A stretch of DNA of 64,000 nucleotides. Origin: Coxiellaceae bacterium UBA1530 (lineage in GTDB: Bacteria > Pseudomonadota > Gammaproteobacteria > Coxiellales > Coxiellaceae). This document shows positions 37,447 through 45,423 of the stretch, in pieces; position 1 is the stretch's first letter, and each line of letters opens with the position of its first letter. The stretch covers positions 1 through 64,000 of the forward strand of contig DCQA01000026.1 in assembly GCA_002323325.1 (NCBI GenBank), read 5' to 3'. The notes beneath the pieces were generated by a model, which worked only from the letters and a program-made list of their open reading frames with translations, did no database searches and was not told the DNA's origin. A program made the translations under genes and the position numbers.

Positions 37447-38790
37447 CTTTATGACTGTATGACATCGAGGAATTTTTATCGCTTGTTCAAGTAGCTCCGC
37501 TATCTCTATCGATTTTTTGTTCATAAAGCATGAACACAAACGCTGAATGCGTGGTTCTGAAAATCTTACATTTTTAATGAGTGACTCCTTATTTAATTGT
37601 GATGGCTCATCAAGTAGTTTTCTGATTGAATCTTGTATGCGTGAGGCACGCTTTAGTGATCTTGTCTGTATTTCTGTCGAATATTTGTAACTGAGTAATA
37701 AAGAAAGGCTATTATATTTGATAAACATATCCTTCAGTGTCTGATCACCCATATTATTTTCGATATCATGATCTAGACTAAATTTTGATGCTTGGATTTT
37801 AATGATAGAGATTAACTCATGGGTTTCAAATATTTTTGTGATAGCCCCTAGACTTGATTCACCAATGAACTTTAAAGCGACCTCGCATACCGTTTCGCCA
37901 CATTGGTTTTCCTTAAATAACATTGATCTTTGTGAGGAGTTGATTTGGCTAATAAAGAATGTGAGTGCTTTACCATCTTGGCAGTGAGCGACATGATGAA
38001 GGGTGATATCGTGATGAGGGTCTTGTTGCTGATATTCTAGTAAGCGATTCCATCTTTCAGTTCCCATCCATTGTATGAGCTTCTCTAGACATTCTTCTTG
38101 ATCAAAATATTGGCCGAAATAATCTAGGACCGAATGGCCGTATTGATCCCTTGTACAGAGCATAAAGACTGAATTTTCTTTACCCATGAGGTAAAAGATC
38201 CTTAGGATACTTTCAGTATCGAGATTTTCTCTGATTGCATAATGAAGAATGTTTTCTTGTTTGTGATTTTTTGATTGAAAAAGGTCATACCATCCTGACT
38301 GATTAAATATCTTCAAGTGGTAGACGAACAGGTATAGATCATGAAAGTTTTTATTGGTTTGGATATCCATTTTTCTAATGAGGTTTTTCATTTCAATTGC
38401 CTCATTATTGTCAGTTAGATCCATTTCATATAAATTATTGATGCTATCTGATAGATGCGATAAGGAAGAATGAAAAATGGAATCCCCATGACCATTTGTT
38501 TTTGTCAAACAGGTGATCCAGTCTTCTCTTGATAATTGTTTGTTTTCTTTGAGTAGCTTTAATAAAACCCTAAAGCCTCCCGTTAATTGGTACTGTGCTG
38601 CATAATGAAGGAGTGTGTTTTTAGATTTATCTTCTTTTTGCACTGTAACAAATAGCATTGTTGGTTCAATAGAGGCGATCGCTGACAGGAAGCTTGCTTT
38701 GTCGCCAGAGTATGCAAGTTTACAGAGGCTCTCAATTTGTGATTGTTTTGGGTATAAAAAATGATGAATATTAAATACGGTGTTGGGCAT
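37435..38790 (-). CDS. ankyrin-repeat-like protein (possible effector)
   Basis: A 451-residue soluble protein. Several ankyrin-like units are visible: KNTLLHYAAQ (about 57-80), GHGDSIFHSSLSHL (about 98-113), QENILHYAIRENL (about 178-202), YGHSVLDYFGQYF (about 216-241), DITLHHVAHCQDGKAL (about 258-283) and CGETVCEVALKFIG (about 296-320). They are degenerate and unevenly spaced. The C-terminal 120 residues are basic and helical. No signal peptide. Ribosome site AAAGG precedes the start. Ankyrin proteins mediate protein-protein contacts and are common among translocated effectors of intracellular bacteria; that role is inferred. Convergent with the MFS gene. Confidence 0.78.
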   Translation of the reverse strand: MPNTVFNIHHFLYPKQSQIESLCKLAYSGDKASFLSAIASIEPTMLFVTVQKEDKSKNTLLHYAAQYQLTGGFRVLLKLLKENKQLSREDWITCLTKTNGHGDSIFHSSLSHLSDSINNLYEMDLTDNNEAIEMKNLIRKMDIQTNKNFHDLYLFVYHLKIFNQSGWYDLFQSKNHKQENILHYAIRENLDTESILRIFYLMGKENSVFMLCTRDQYGHSVLDYFGQYFDQEECLEKLIQWMGTERWNRLLEYQQQDPHHDITLHHVAHCQDGKALTFFISQINSSQRSMLFKENQCGETVCEVALKFIGESSLGAITKIFETHELISIIKIQASKFSLDHDIENNMGDQTLKDMFIKYNSLSLLLSYKYSTEIQTRSLKRASRIQDSIRKLLDEPSQLNKESLIKNVRFSEPRIQRLCSCFMNKKSIEIAELLEQAIKIPRCHTVIKLHS

Positions 38791-38914
38791 ATTGATTGCC
38801 TTTAAGTTAGAGCTATTGACCTATTATAATTATGTGATTGAGCGCCAAGATGACCTGGGGCATGATTACACTGCCGAGCTGGTTTTATTGAACAGCTGAT
38901 TGAGAGCGTTAGCC

Positions 38915-39499
38915 TTAGTCACAGGTGAGTGTCTCACCAAAGTCAATATTTTGTTGATCGGATAGAAGGATATGCTTACCAAAAGGTTTTCCATGAGACT
39001 TTCGATAGCATTGCCTCGCCTGTGTCCAAGCTTTTAAACCGGTTGATAGTGGTTTACCAATATGAGGTTGGCATGGGTAGCCGATTGTTGGTAGTTTTAA
39101 CGCGAGCCCATTAGAAAAGTAAAGTGGTATCTGTTTAGGTAGTGTGTTTAATATCTGAGAACAGGCGCCGTTGGCATGCACAGAAAACCAGGTAATCTCT
39201 TTCCATGTTGGGTTACTGGATGATGGAATAGGCTTGAGAGTGATGGTGTCTTGGTGGTCCTTTGATGTATGAGGCTCGAAGTATGGCATTTTGGGTATTC
39301 GGCAGGCATGTTCTCCTCGATTGACAATGGCATAGGCCGCATGTGTTTGACTCATTCCAGGATAGGCAACGGCGAGAGGGTAGATTTTTAGGTGTTGTGA
39401 TTCGCATCCAGGCATATTGTGTTCATACACCCAGATACCAGCAATTGTTAATAAGGTGACCCCAAGGATTGAACCCATGAGTAGACGAATAAAAAACAT
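38915..39499 (-). CDS. secreted or membrane-anchored hypothetical protein (DUF4232-like)
   Basis: A 194-residue protein with one N-terminal hydrophobic segment (LLMGSILGVTLLTIAGIWVY) and an extracytoplasmic domain. The middle, AAYAIVNRGEHACRIPKMP, resembles the 'NxG...C' core of DUF4232 proteins, where a cysteine pair (here Cys27, Cys62) is common. This assignment is from motif memory and is weak. Two further cysteine pairs occur near the C-terminus. Stands alone. Confidence 0.65.
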   Translation of the reverse strand: MFFIRLLMGSILGVTLLTIAGIWVYEHNMPGCESQHLKIYPLAVAYPGMSQTHAAYAIVNRGEHACRIPKMPYFEPHTSKDHQDTITLKPIPSSSNPTWKEITWFSVHANGACSQILNTLPKQIPLYFSNGLALKLPTIGYPCQPHIGKPLSTGLKAWTQARQCYRKSHGKPFGKHILLSDQQNIDFGETLTCD

Positions 39500-39586
39500 A
39501 CCTAACTCCGTACTTTCAACGTTATATCAAACTAGGATAGTGTGTTAGTCAATGGATGTCGACTATACTTACTTCTTGTCATATCC

Positions 39587-40096
39587 TCAACAACAGTGAC
39601 AGTCTGTTTGATTTATTTTCTCTTGACATACTTTTTTGAGAGCCTCAATATCTACAGCACCGTTATTGATATGTAATGATTCTACTAGTCTAGGTTTAAC
39701 GTTTGTTGAACGTGGGTCAATTGCATCAATGCTGTTTTTATAGGTAATTATGGCATCCCCTAGTTTCTTGTAAATTGTTTCTGTCTCTTGCGTAATAGAG
39801 CTTGGTGTATGTTTTGTAATAAGGCTGTCTTGAATCAATTGTATGTTGTCATAACAAGTGCTCCATTGGTCGTGATATTGAGCATATCGTTTCTTTGCAC
39901 CAGAGATGAATCCACGGAAGACTCCATTTAGATCAGACGCTGCTTGTGGTTCTAATCCGATCATTTTAGTAATAACTTGAGTTAATACCTCGCGTGCTAG
40001 ATTATTATCTGCAATATTTTGAGCGGTTATCGTCTCCGTTGGCTCCGTTACAGTTTGACCTTTTTTTTTATCCGTTGTGCAGCATTCAAATAACAT
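39587..40096 (-). CDS. hypothetical protein with cysteines at both ends (169 aa)
   Basis: A soluble, helical, Thr/Asn/Gln-rich protein, no family recognised. The N-terminus reads MLFECCTT and the C-terminus ends in DCHCC. A terminal CC or CxC is the signal for geranylgeranylation of eukaryotic Rab proteins, and bacterial effectors are known that use host prenylation; with no other evidence this is only a suggestion. A strong ribosome site (AAGGAGAG) and a TATAAT box at 40132-40137 precede the start, so it has its own transcript. Metal binding by the clustered cysteines is an alternative. Confidence 0.72.
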   Translation of the reverse strand: MLFECCTTDKKKGQTVTEPTETITAQNIADNNLAREVLTQVITKMIGLEPQAASDLNGVFRGFISGAKKRYAQYHDQWSTCYDNIQLIQDSLITKHTPSSITQETETIYKKLGDAIITYKNSIDAIDPRSTNVKPRLVESLHINNGAVDIEALKKVCQEKINQTDCHCC

Positions 40097-40131
40097 TGTC
40101 TCTCCTTAAAGGGTATCTTAATATTTTTGCT

Positions 40132-40137
40132 ATTATA
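40132..40137 (-). promoter_or_regulatory. -10 box of the 39587-40096 gene
   Basis: A perfect TATAAT on the minus strand, 36 bases before the start codon and followed by the AAGGAGA ribosome site at 40101-40107. The -35 element is weak (TGATTG at 17 bases). Confidence 0.5.
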
Positions 40138-40304
40138 ACCCGTTCAGCGACCTACAATCACTTTTTTTTATTATATATATTCGCGTTATCGTTAACTTTC
40201 TATGTTTTTTTGAGATGGGTGCTTTTATGTAAAACAAGTCGTCATATTGAGTGCTTAAGGGGCGTTGTTGTCTGTGTATCATTAAGACTTTTACACGCTA
40301 AGAC

Positions 40305-40730
40305 CTATAATCCACTAAGTCCAATAAGAAGGCATACAGCGATAGTTAGCCATACTCTTAAGGAGCGATATCCAGACATCGGACCGATAGTTGCAAGAAT
40401 ATTGAGATCAACAACCAAGGCTAATAGATAGCCAAAACACAAAATCACCAATGTTAATGCGTATATAGGAACTAATAAGCTAGCAAATGCCATCAGTGAA
40501 ATGATATTGGAAAAAATCAGCCATTGCTTTGTTTTTATATTAGCTTGCGATAGCGACATTCCCCATTGTATGCCACCTAGAAATGATAAGATGATAGCGC
40601 CATAATACGTTGTGACACTTCCCAGCCAGCTCCATTGAGGTAGTATGATGGGCGACAGGTGGTATAAAGCCCCTATCATAAAGGGAATGAGCCCTGCAAT
40701 TGCTAGTCCATAGACGATAAAGCGTTTCAT
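40305..40730 (-). CDS. DUF3429 family membrane protein
   Basis: A 141-residue inner-membrane protein with four to five helices. The segment TTYYGAIILSFLGGIQWGMSL matches the conserved core of DUF3429 proteins (YGA, LSFLGGI, WG). No biochemical function is known for the family. It lies 25 bases downstream of the SH3-like gene on the same strand and may be co-transcribed with it. Confidence 0.82.
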   Translation of the reverse strand: MKRFIVYGLAIAGLIPFMIGALYHLSPIILPQWSWLGSVTTYYGAIILSFLGGIQWGMSLSQANIKTKQWLIFSNIISLMAFASLLVPIYALTLVILCFGYLLALVVDLNILATIGPMSGYRSLRVWLTIAVCLLIGLSGL

Positions 40731-40755
40731 ACATGACCTATTTGTAGATTAATAT

Positions 40756-41319
40756 TTATAGTGAGGGTTCTACTGTTTGAACAGGCTCTAACTGAGGTAG
40801 ATCATTTAGTTTTATTGGAACGCTCAATGGGCTATTAATAATTCTGAAAGGTGTAATCAAATTATAATCAAAAAAAGGCTGATCAAACGCACTAATGCGA
40901 ATGTCACGCCCCTGAGATTGCATTTGCTCGTAAAGCTTTTGAGCTTCTTTTTGTGACAAAAGATGACCATTTCGATAACCTTTTATTGCTGTATTTGCCT
41001 TACCATTCTTATCACGTGTGACGGTTACTGAAAATGATTCGCTCTGTGGTTGATAATAAGTTTGCAACGCTTTCTTGTATTGCGAGATGTTAATCCAGCC
41101 AATCTTACCGCTGGGTTGAAGCCCGACTTTTACCCAATCATTTTGTTTAATTATCGGAACTATTGCAGTGTGTATATCTAGCATTTCACTGGCTTTCTTG
41201 GCACCCTGATGAGTATAAAAAGCGATCGATTCTTCAGTGGAGCTGGCGAAACATGAGCCAGAAAATATTAGTCCTAAGATGCCAAGGCAGATTACGAGGC
41301 AACGACTCCAATGCGGCAT
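40756..41319 (-). CDS. secreted SH3-like domain protein
   Basis: A 187-residue exported protein. The signal peptide runs through ILGLIFSGSCFAS. Residues of about 28-85 fit a bacterial SH3 (SH3b) domain that often binds peptidoglycan or protein ligands (AKKASEMLDIHTAIVPII, WVKVGLQPSGKIGWINIS). The rest is hydrophilic, ending in a Pro-rich tail. A ribosome site GGAGATAA precedes the start. Upstream of the DUF3429 gene, probably one operon. No catalytic motif is visible. Confidence 0.75.
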   Translation of the reverse strand: MPHWSRCLVICLGILGLIFSGSCFASSTEESIAFYTHQGAKKASEMLDIHTAIVPIIKQNDWVKVGLQPSGKIGWINISQYKKALQTYYQPQSESFSVTVTRDKNGKANTAIKGYRNGHLLSQKEAQKLYEQMQSQGRDIRISAFDQPFFDYNLITPFRIINSPLSVPIKLNDLPQLEPVQTVEPSL

Positions 41320-41552
41320 AATGTTATCTCCTTATTGATGCTATTGAGAGAATGAGTTTTCATTAGATCAATATATTGCTAGCTATTCAATATCGTATGA
41401 CGTTTTATGTCGTGTCTTATGCACTAGAACTCATCGTGTACAGTCATTATTTAGAACGTGCCAGGCTAATAGCATTTTGAGCGCTACTGCACTCGATCAC
41501 TAAGTTACGGACATGAATAAACAGTTAAGTGGGAGAAGTCACCATGGATTGG

Positions 41553-42605
41553 TCAGTCAACCGTTATACGATCTGCTTGTTGCCAGAGAGTGTTGAACTG
41601 TTTCAGTGCAAATTTTATGTTCGAAGGAGTATCGTCGATGAGATCAATCTCACGGTTATGATGCAGTGACCAGTCACTCCAATTGATGGAGCCTGCAATG
41701 ACTGAGCTCTGATCTCTTATCATAACTTTAGCATGAATAAAGACGCTGGGCTTAGATAAACGAATTTGTAATAAGGTCGGATATTTTTTTTGAAGTTTTA
41801 AAAGCTCATTTGAGATTTTTTTTGGCCCCGGTAATTGATTGGTTAATATTCGCACCGAGATGCCTTTTTTCAATCGGTCCTTTAAAGGGTTTGTAATAGT
41901 AAAAGGTATCCAAGTGTTAAGAAAAGGCTGCATGACGTTGAGAGAACTCTGGGTGTTTTGGATAAACATTGCGTAGTGATCATCATTAGGCGATACGATT
42001 AAGTTATTAGGAAGGTTACTTTTAGGTTGGATATGTTTCAAGGCGGAGGGTATGCGATCGTCTTGAAAAATACTGTTTAAACTATTGATCATTTGAGGTG
42101 ATGTTATTCGCCATGAGTAATTGATAAGACACGATTGTTTGCTTGGATGTAATGATGAGCAAACTTTCCACGGAAAATTACCCGTCATAATAAATGCCAC
42201 ATGATTGTCAATGATCATAAACTTTCGATGGTAATAGGCATTAGTTTGACTGGGAAAAGAGCAGGTAAAATGCTTATACTGACACCACTTTGCTTCAGTG
42301 GACTGTTTCTTCAACATTGCTTGATTTTGATTGGAATTGATGTGAAAGCCGTTCCACTGTATTGAGACATCGACACCTCTTCGTTGAGCCTTCTCTAGTG
42401 CTTCAATAATAGGATCATGAGAGGACCAAAGATCTTTAAGGTAGGCACTATAGGTAGCGATCTGAATGCTATCAGTTGCTTGTTGTATCTCAGTAATCAG
42501 CAGCGCTGTATTCATAAATAACAATGGTTTATCGGACGCACAGCTGTGAGAGATCGGTGTACTGAGGACCACTAGTGCAAAAATGATGCTTAGAATATGT
42601 CTCAT
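41553..42605 (-). CDS. secreted phospholipase D-like protein (two HKD motifs)
   Basis: A 350-residue protein with an N-terminal signal peptide (IIFALVVLSTPISHSCA). It carries both catalytic HxKx4D motifs of the phospholipase D superfamily: HRKFMIID (His126, Lys128, Asp133) followed by MTGNFPW, and HAKVMIRD (His291, Lys293, Asp298) followed by IAGSINWS. The superfamily includes phospholipases, cardiolipin synthases and nucleases; the export signal and size match secreted endonuclease/phospholipase forms such as Nuc-like or effector PLDs. Monocistronic. Substrate unknown. Confidence 0.88.
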   Translation of the reverse strand: MRHILSIIFALVVLSTPISHSCASDKPLLFMNTALLITEIQQATDSIQIATYSAYLKDLWSSHDPIIEALEKAQRRGVDVSIQWNGFHINSNQNQAMLKKQSTEAKWCQYKHFTCSFPSQTNAYYHRKFMIIDNHVAFIMTGNFPWKVCSSLHPSKQSCLINYSWRITSPQMINSLNSIFQDDRIPSALKHIQPKSNLPNNLIVSPNDDHYAMFIQNTQSSLNVMQPFLNTWIPFTITNPLKDRLKKGISVRILTNQLPGPKKISNELLKLQKKYPTLLQIRLSKPSVFIHAKVMIRDQSSVIAGSINWSDWSLHHNREIDLIDDTPSNIKFALKQFNTLWQQADRITVD

Positions 42606-42758
42606 GGGTCCTCCAGGTCGGTGTTGATACTCAGTATATGAGAATTAAATAACCATTCCCACAGCTTTATAGCGATCAACGGGTGTAATTAGTGATTTTC
42701 TCTGGATTATAGCGCATCAGGTGGATACTATGACAAAAAAAATTATCAGGAGTAATCT

Positions 42759-42983
42759 ATGAGGACGGGTCGTAATACAGCTCTTCTAGTATCATCTTAT
42801 TTATGGATGGTTCATGCGAAGGATCAGTCATCTGATATTGGAAATATCATTAGTTTGACGATTTGCGCATTGGTGCTTTTGGGGGCTTCCTACGCTTGTT
42901 ATCGTGGGGTCTATTTTTTTTCTGAGGCGTCTCGTCATGGTCCAGACAATGATAGGTCGCCACTCAATCAACCACTAGTCTAG
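42759..42983 (+). CDS. single-helix small membrane protein (74 aa)
   Basis: Begins after a CAGGAGTAATCT ribosome site. It has one transmembrane helix (IISLTICALVLLGASYACY) near the middle and a short polar C-terminal tail ending in NQPLV. It resembles in plan the tiny membrane proteins at 56762 and 62114-63080. It lies 4 bases before the TauE/SafE gene and is probably co-translated. No family recognised. Confidence 0.6.
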   Translation: MRTGRNTALLVSSYLWMVHAKDQSSDIGNIISLTICALVLLGASYACYRGVYFFSEASRHGPDNDRSPLNQPLV

Positions 42984-42987
42984 CGCC

Positions 42988-43758
42988 TTGGCTACGATTA
43001 TTTTACTGGCACTGGTCGCTTGTATTAGTGCTGTTATTGATACGATTGCCGGTGGAGGTGGATTACTCACAGTGCCTGCGATGTTGTTGAGTGGCATACC
43101 GCCTCTATCAGCATTAGCCACTAATAAGTTTCAAGCAACCTTTGGAGCGGGTACGGCTACTTGGCAGTTTGCCAAACGAGGTGTCTATCATTGGTCGAGC
43201 GTCATAGGCGGCGTGATGTGGTGCTTGTTTGGGGCAATCATTGGCACTTTGCTCATTGAATCGATTCAGCCGGCTGTGATTCAATATCTGATTCCTTTGT
43301 TATTGTTGGGTATCTGGATAACCCTAGTGTTTGCTCCCAGATTGGGTAATCTCCCCGGTAAAAAACGTTGTTCTACATCGGTGTTTTTTTGTGTATTTGG
43401 TCTGCTGCTAGGTGCTTATGATGGTTTTCTAGGACCTGGAACGGGATCATTTTGGGTGTTTGCTATGATTGCTTTGCTCGGTTGGCAATTCAAACAGGCA
43501 ACGATGCACACCAAGCTGTATAATTTCGTCAGTAATTTTGGCTCCTTGCTGGTGTTTATGGTCGGCGGTTTTGTGCGATATGATTTAGGTATCGCGATGG
43601 CAGTAGGTCAAATGTTAGGGGCCTATATGGGTTCACACTTAGTGATTACCCGAGGTCAGTATTTAATAAGGCCATTATTACTCTTGATGACAGGGACAAT
43701 GATTATTGTACTGTTTTTTACAAATATCACCTCTGTGCATTATAACCTCTCACTATGA
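42988..43758 (+). CDS. TauE/SafE (TSUP) family permease, YfcA-like
   Basis: Integral membrane permease of about 256 residues with around seven to eight helices, in the family thought to move sulfonates, sulfite or organic anions. The N-terminal VIDTIAGGGGLLTVPAML and the repeat half YDGFLGPGTGSFWVF are diagnostic. The only start that fits is TTG at 42988, four bases after the previous stop; no good ribosome site is seen, so translation probably depends on coupling. The stop overlaps the convergent 43753 gene by six bases. Confidence 0.88.
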   Translation: MATIILLALVACISAVIDTIAGGGGLLTVPAMLLSGIPPLSALATNKFQATFGAGTATWQFAKRGVYHWSSVIGGVMWCLFGAIIGTLLIESIQPAVIQYLIPLLLLGIWITLVFAPRLGNLPGKKRCSTSVFFCVFGLLLGAYDGFLGPGTGSFWVFAMIALLGWQFKQATMHTKLYNFVSNFGSLLVFMVGGFVRYDLGIAMAVGQMLGAYMGSHLVITRGQYLIRPLLLLMTGTMIIVLFFTNITSVHYNLSL

Positions 43759-44388
43759 GCTTCCTCCTCCAAGCTGATTCATTCGATTAATATCACTCTC
43801 ATTATCATTAGTGCTAGCACTGGCAGTCACAGATGATGTTTCACCTGCATTGTTTTCCCTCAGACATGCATCATTTGCATCTTTCCGTACATCTGTTGCG
43901 TCACAAAAAGCAGGCCTGTGGCTATATCTTTCTTGGTTTCTCTCGTCTAATTGTTTTTCAGCATCTTGAAGAGCACTTTTTATTAAATTTATCTCTGGGA
44001 GATTGATGAGATAAAATTGATCTAAATTCTGGCCATATCGATACCATCTCCATGGGTTGAGTGATTTAAAAACACTCTGGGCTTGCATTGCGCATATTAG
44101 TGTTATTGTGATGGCCTTGGTGTTTTGAAGTAGGCCATCTAATTGAGTAACAAACGATTTAACAGCCTTAATGCTTGTTTCGATGCACGGGTGGTCCTCT
44201 TGTTCTAAACTTTCTTGGCAAAGGGTTATTTTTGTTTGAATTTGACCGTCAGGGTATTTTTGATCATACGCTTTTATCCATCCCTCTGGGTATTGGCTAT
44301 TCAGTATTTCTAAAGCTCTATCGAAAATGTCTTTGATTCTCGTGTGTAAATCAGAGTCTGGATGATTTTTTGTATTGAGTTCGGGCAC
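43753..44388 (-). CDS. hypothetical protein (211 aa)
   Basis: No family recognised. A soluble protein, helical and charged, with one weakly hydrophobic segment (TLICAMQAQSVF), several cysteines and a disordered Ser/Asn-rich C-terminus ending in LGGGSS. No signal peptide. Convergent with the permease gene. It has the look of the orphan genes scattered through this region. Confidence 0.6.
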   Translation of the reverse strand: MPELNTKNHPDSDLHTRIKDIFDRALEILNSQYPEGWIKAYDQKYPDGQIQTKITLCQESLEQEDHPCIETSIKAVKSFVTQLDGLLQNTKAITITLICAMQAQSVFKSLNPWRWYRYGQNLDQFYLINLPEINLIKSALQDAEKQLDERNQERYSHRPAFCDATDVRKDANDACLRENNAGETSSVTASASTNDNESDINRMNQLGGGSS

Positions 44389-44575
44389 AGTATCACCTTT
44401 ATTTGTTTAAGTATGCCGTTGAATTTTCTCAGCGCATATAGAACATGGTATCACTACAACCTTAAATAAAAGTTAAATAAATAATTATTTAGCAATATTT
44501 TTCAATTTCATAGTCTAACTTTTTATGTTTGATGATATATTTCATACATTCGTTATCAGGCTAAGGTATTTAGAT

Positions 44576-44959
44576 ATGTACTTGTTTTTTGGTGCCATAA
44601 TGGGTTTTCTCTCTCTTGCTTTGTCGGCCTTTATTGCACATGGCCTGCATCTCACATTATCTATTCATCAAATGCATTCACTGGATACCGCTCTCAACAA
44701 CCTTCAAGGCCATGCTGTGTTATTAGTAGCTATGAGTGCCTACACGCGTTTAAAAGGATCACTAGGTTCACGACTAATCAATATCGCAGCTTATTTATTC
44801 GTTATCGGTACGCTGATGTTTAGTATGAGTATTATTCTTACTATTGTTATTGCATGGCAGAGTCTTGCCTTGTTCACTCCGATAGGCGGCATGCTTTTAC
44901 TGTTAGCGTGGCTACTATTGATTGTCGGGGCATTCACTGAGCTCAAAGTTTCTAGTTGA
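44576..44959 (+). CDS. DUF423 family membrane protein (YgdD-like)
   Basis: A small inner-membrane protein of four helices. The start MYLFFGAIMGFLSLALSAFIAHGL at 44576 fits the family N-terminus better than the upstream ATG at 44525, which adds 17 non-family residues. The final part LALFTPIGGMLLLLAWLLLIVGA is diagnostic of DUF423. Function unknown; widespread in bacteria. Monocistronic. Confidence 0.85.
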   Translation: MYLFFGAIMGFLSLALSAFIAHGLHLTLSIHQMHSLDTALNNLQGHAVLLVAMSAYTRLKGSLGSRLINIAAYLFVIGTLMFSMSIILTIVIAWQSLALFTPIGGMLLLLAWLLLIVGAFTELKVSS

Positions 44960-45423
44960 GTCAAATTATGCTAAGTGGTGGTGTATAAGTCCTCTTCAAA
45001 ATCTATAGCAAAGTATTAGAGGTCCGTGGATAGCGATAGATAGGAGGAAAGCGAGATTGATTAGGAGTCTATTGGGTTCACTCTGAGTCCTTTAAGTGTG
45101 TATTAATGTGTTGATTCTTTCCTTGCGATCAATGTTTTTCTATTGATTAATACAGAGATCATTGTAAGGTGATTTTTCTTTCAGCCACCACAGTATGACC
45201 ATTTATATAGCGCACATCTTTATGACTGGATTGATTGGAAACCAGTGGTTTTATCCTTTTTATGGTTTGATTCGCTACTATGTGATTTCACCGTAGAAGC
45301 CCAGTCAGTGTCTGGTGGTGTGATGGTAATCGATTCCATATTTGCATCTAAAACGCAGCTCTGCTGAGAGCGTGAAGTCTCTGCTGTGAAGTTTTTATAT
45401 TTTTGATGTTTTCGCTGAGTATG
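44960..45423. other. 464-base stretch without gene
   Basis: Both strands lack a coding frame with a ribosome site. The stretch is AT-rich with no tRNA, terminator or long repeat that I can recognise. It separates the DUF423 gene from the minus-strand kinase-like gene. Confidence 0.5.

Noticed and set aside
39994..40431. Plus-strand frame of 145 codons
   Set aside because: Lies opposite two well-supported minus-strand genes and their promoter; a shadow frame.
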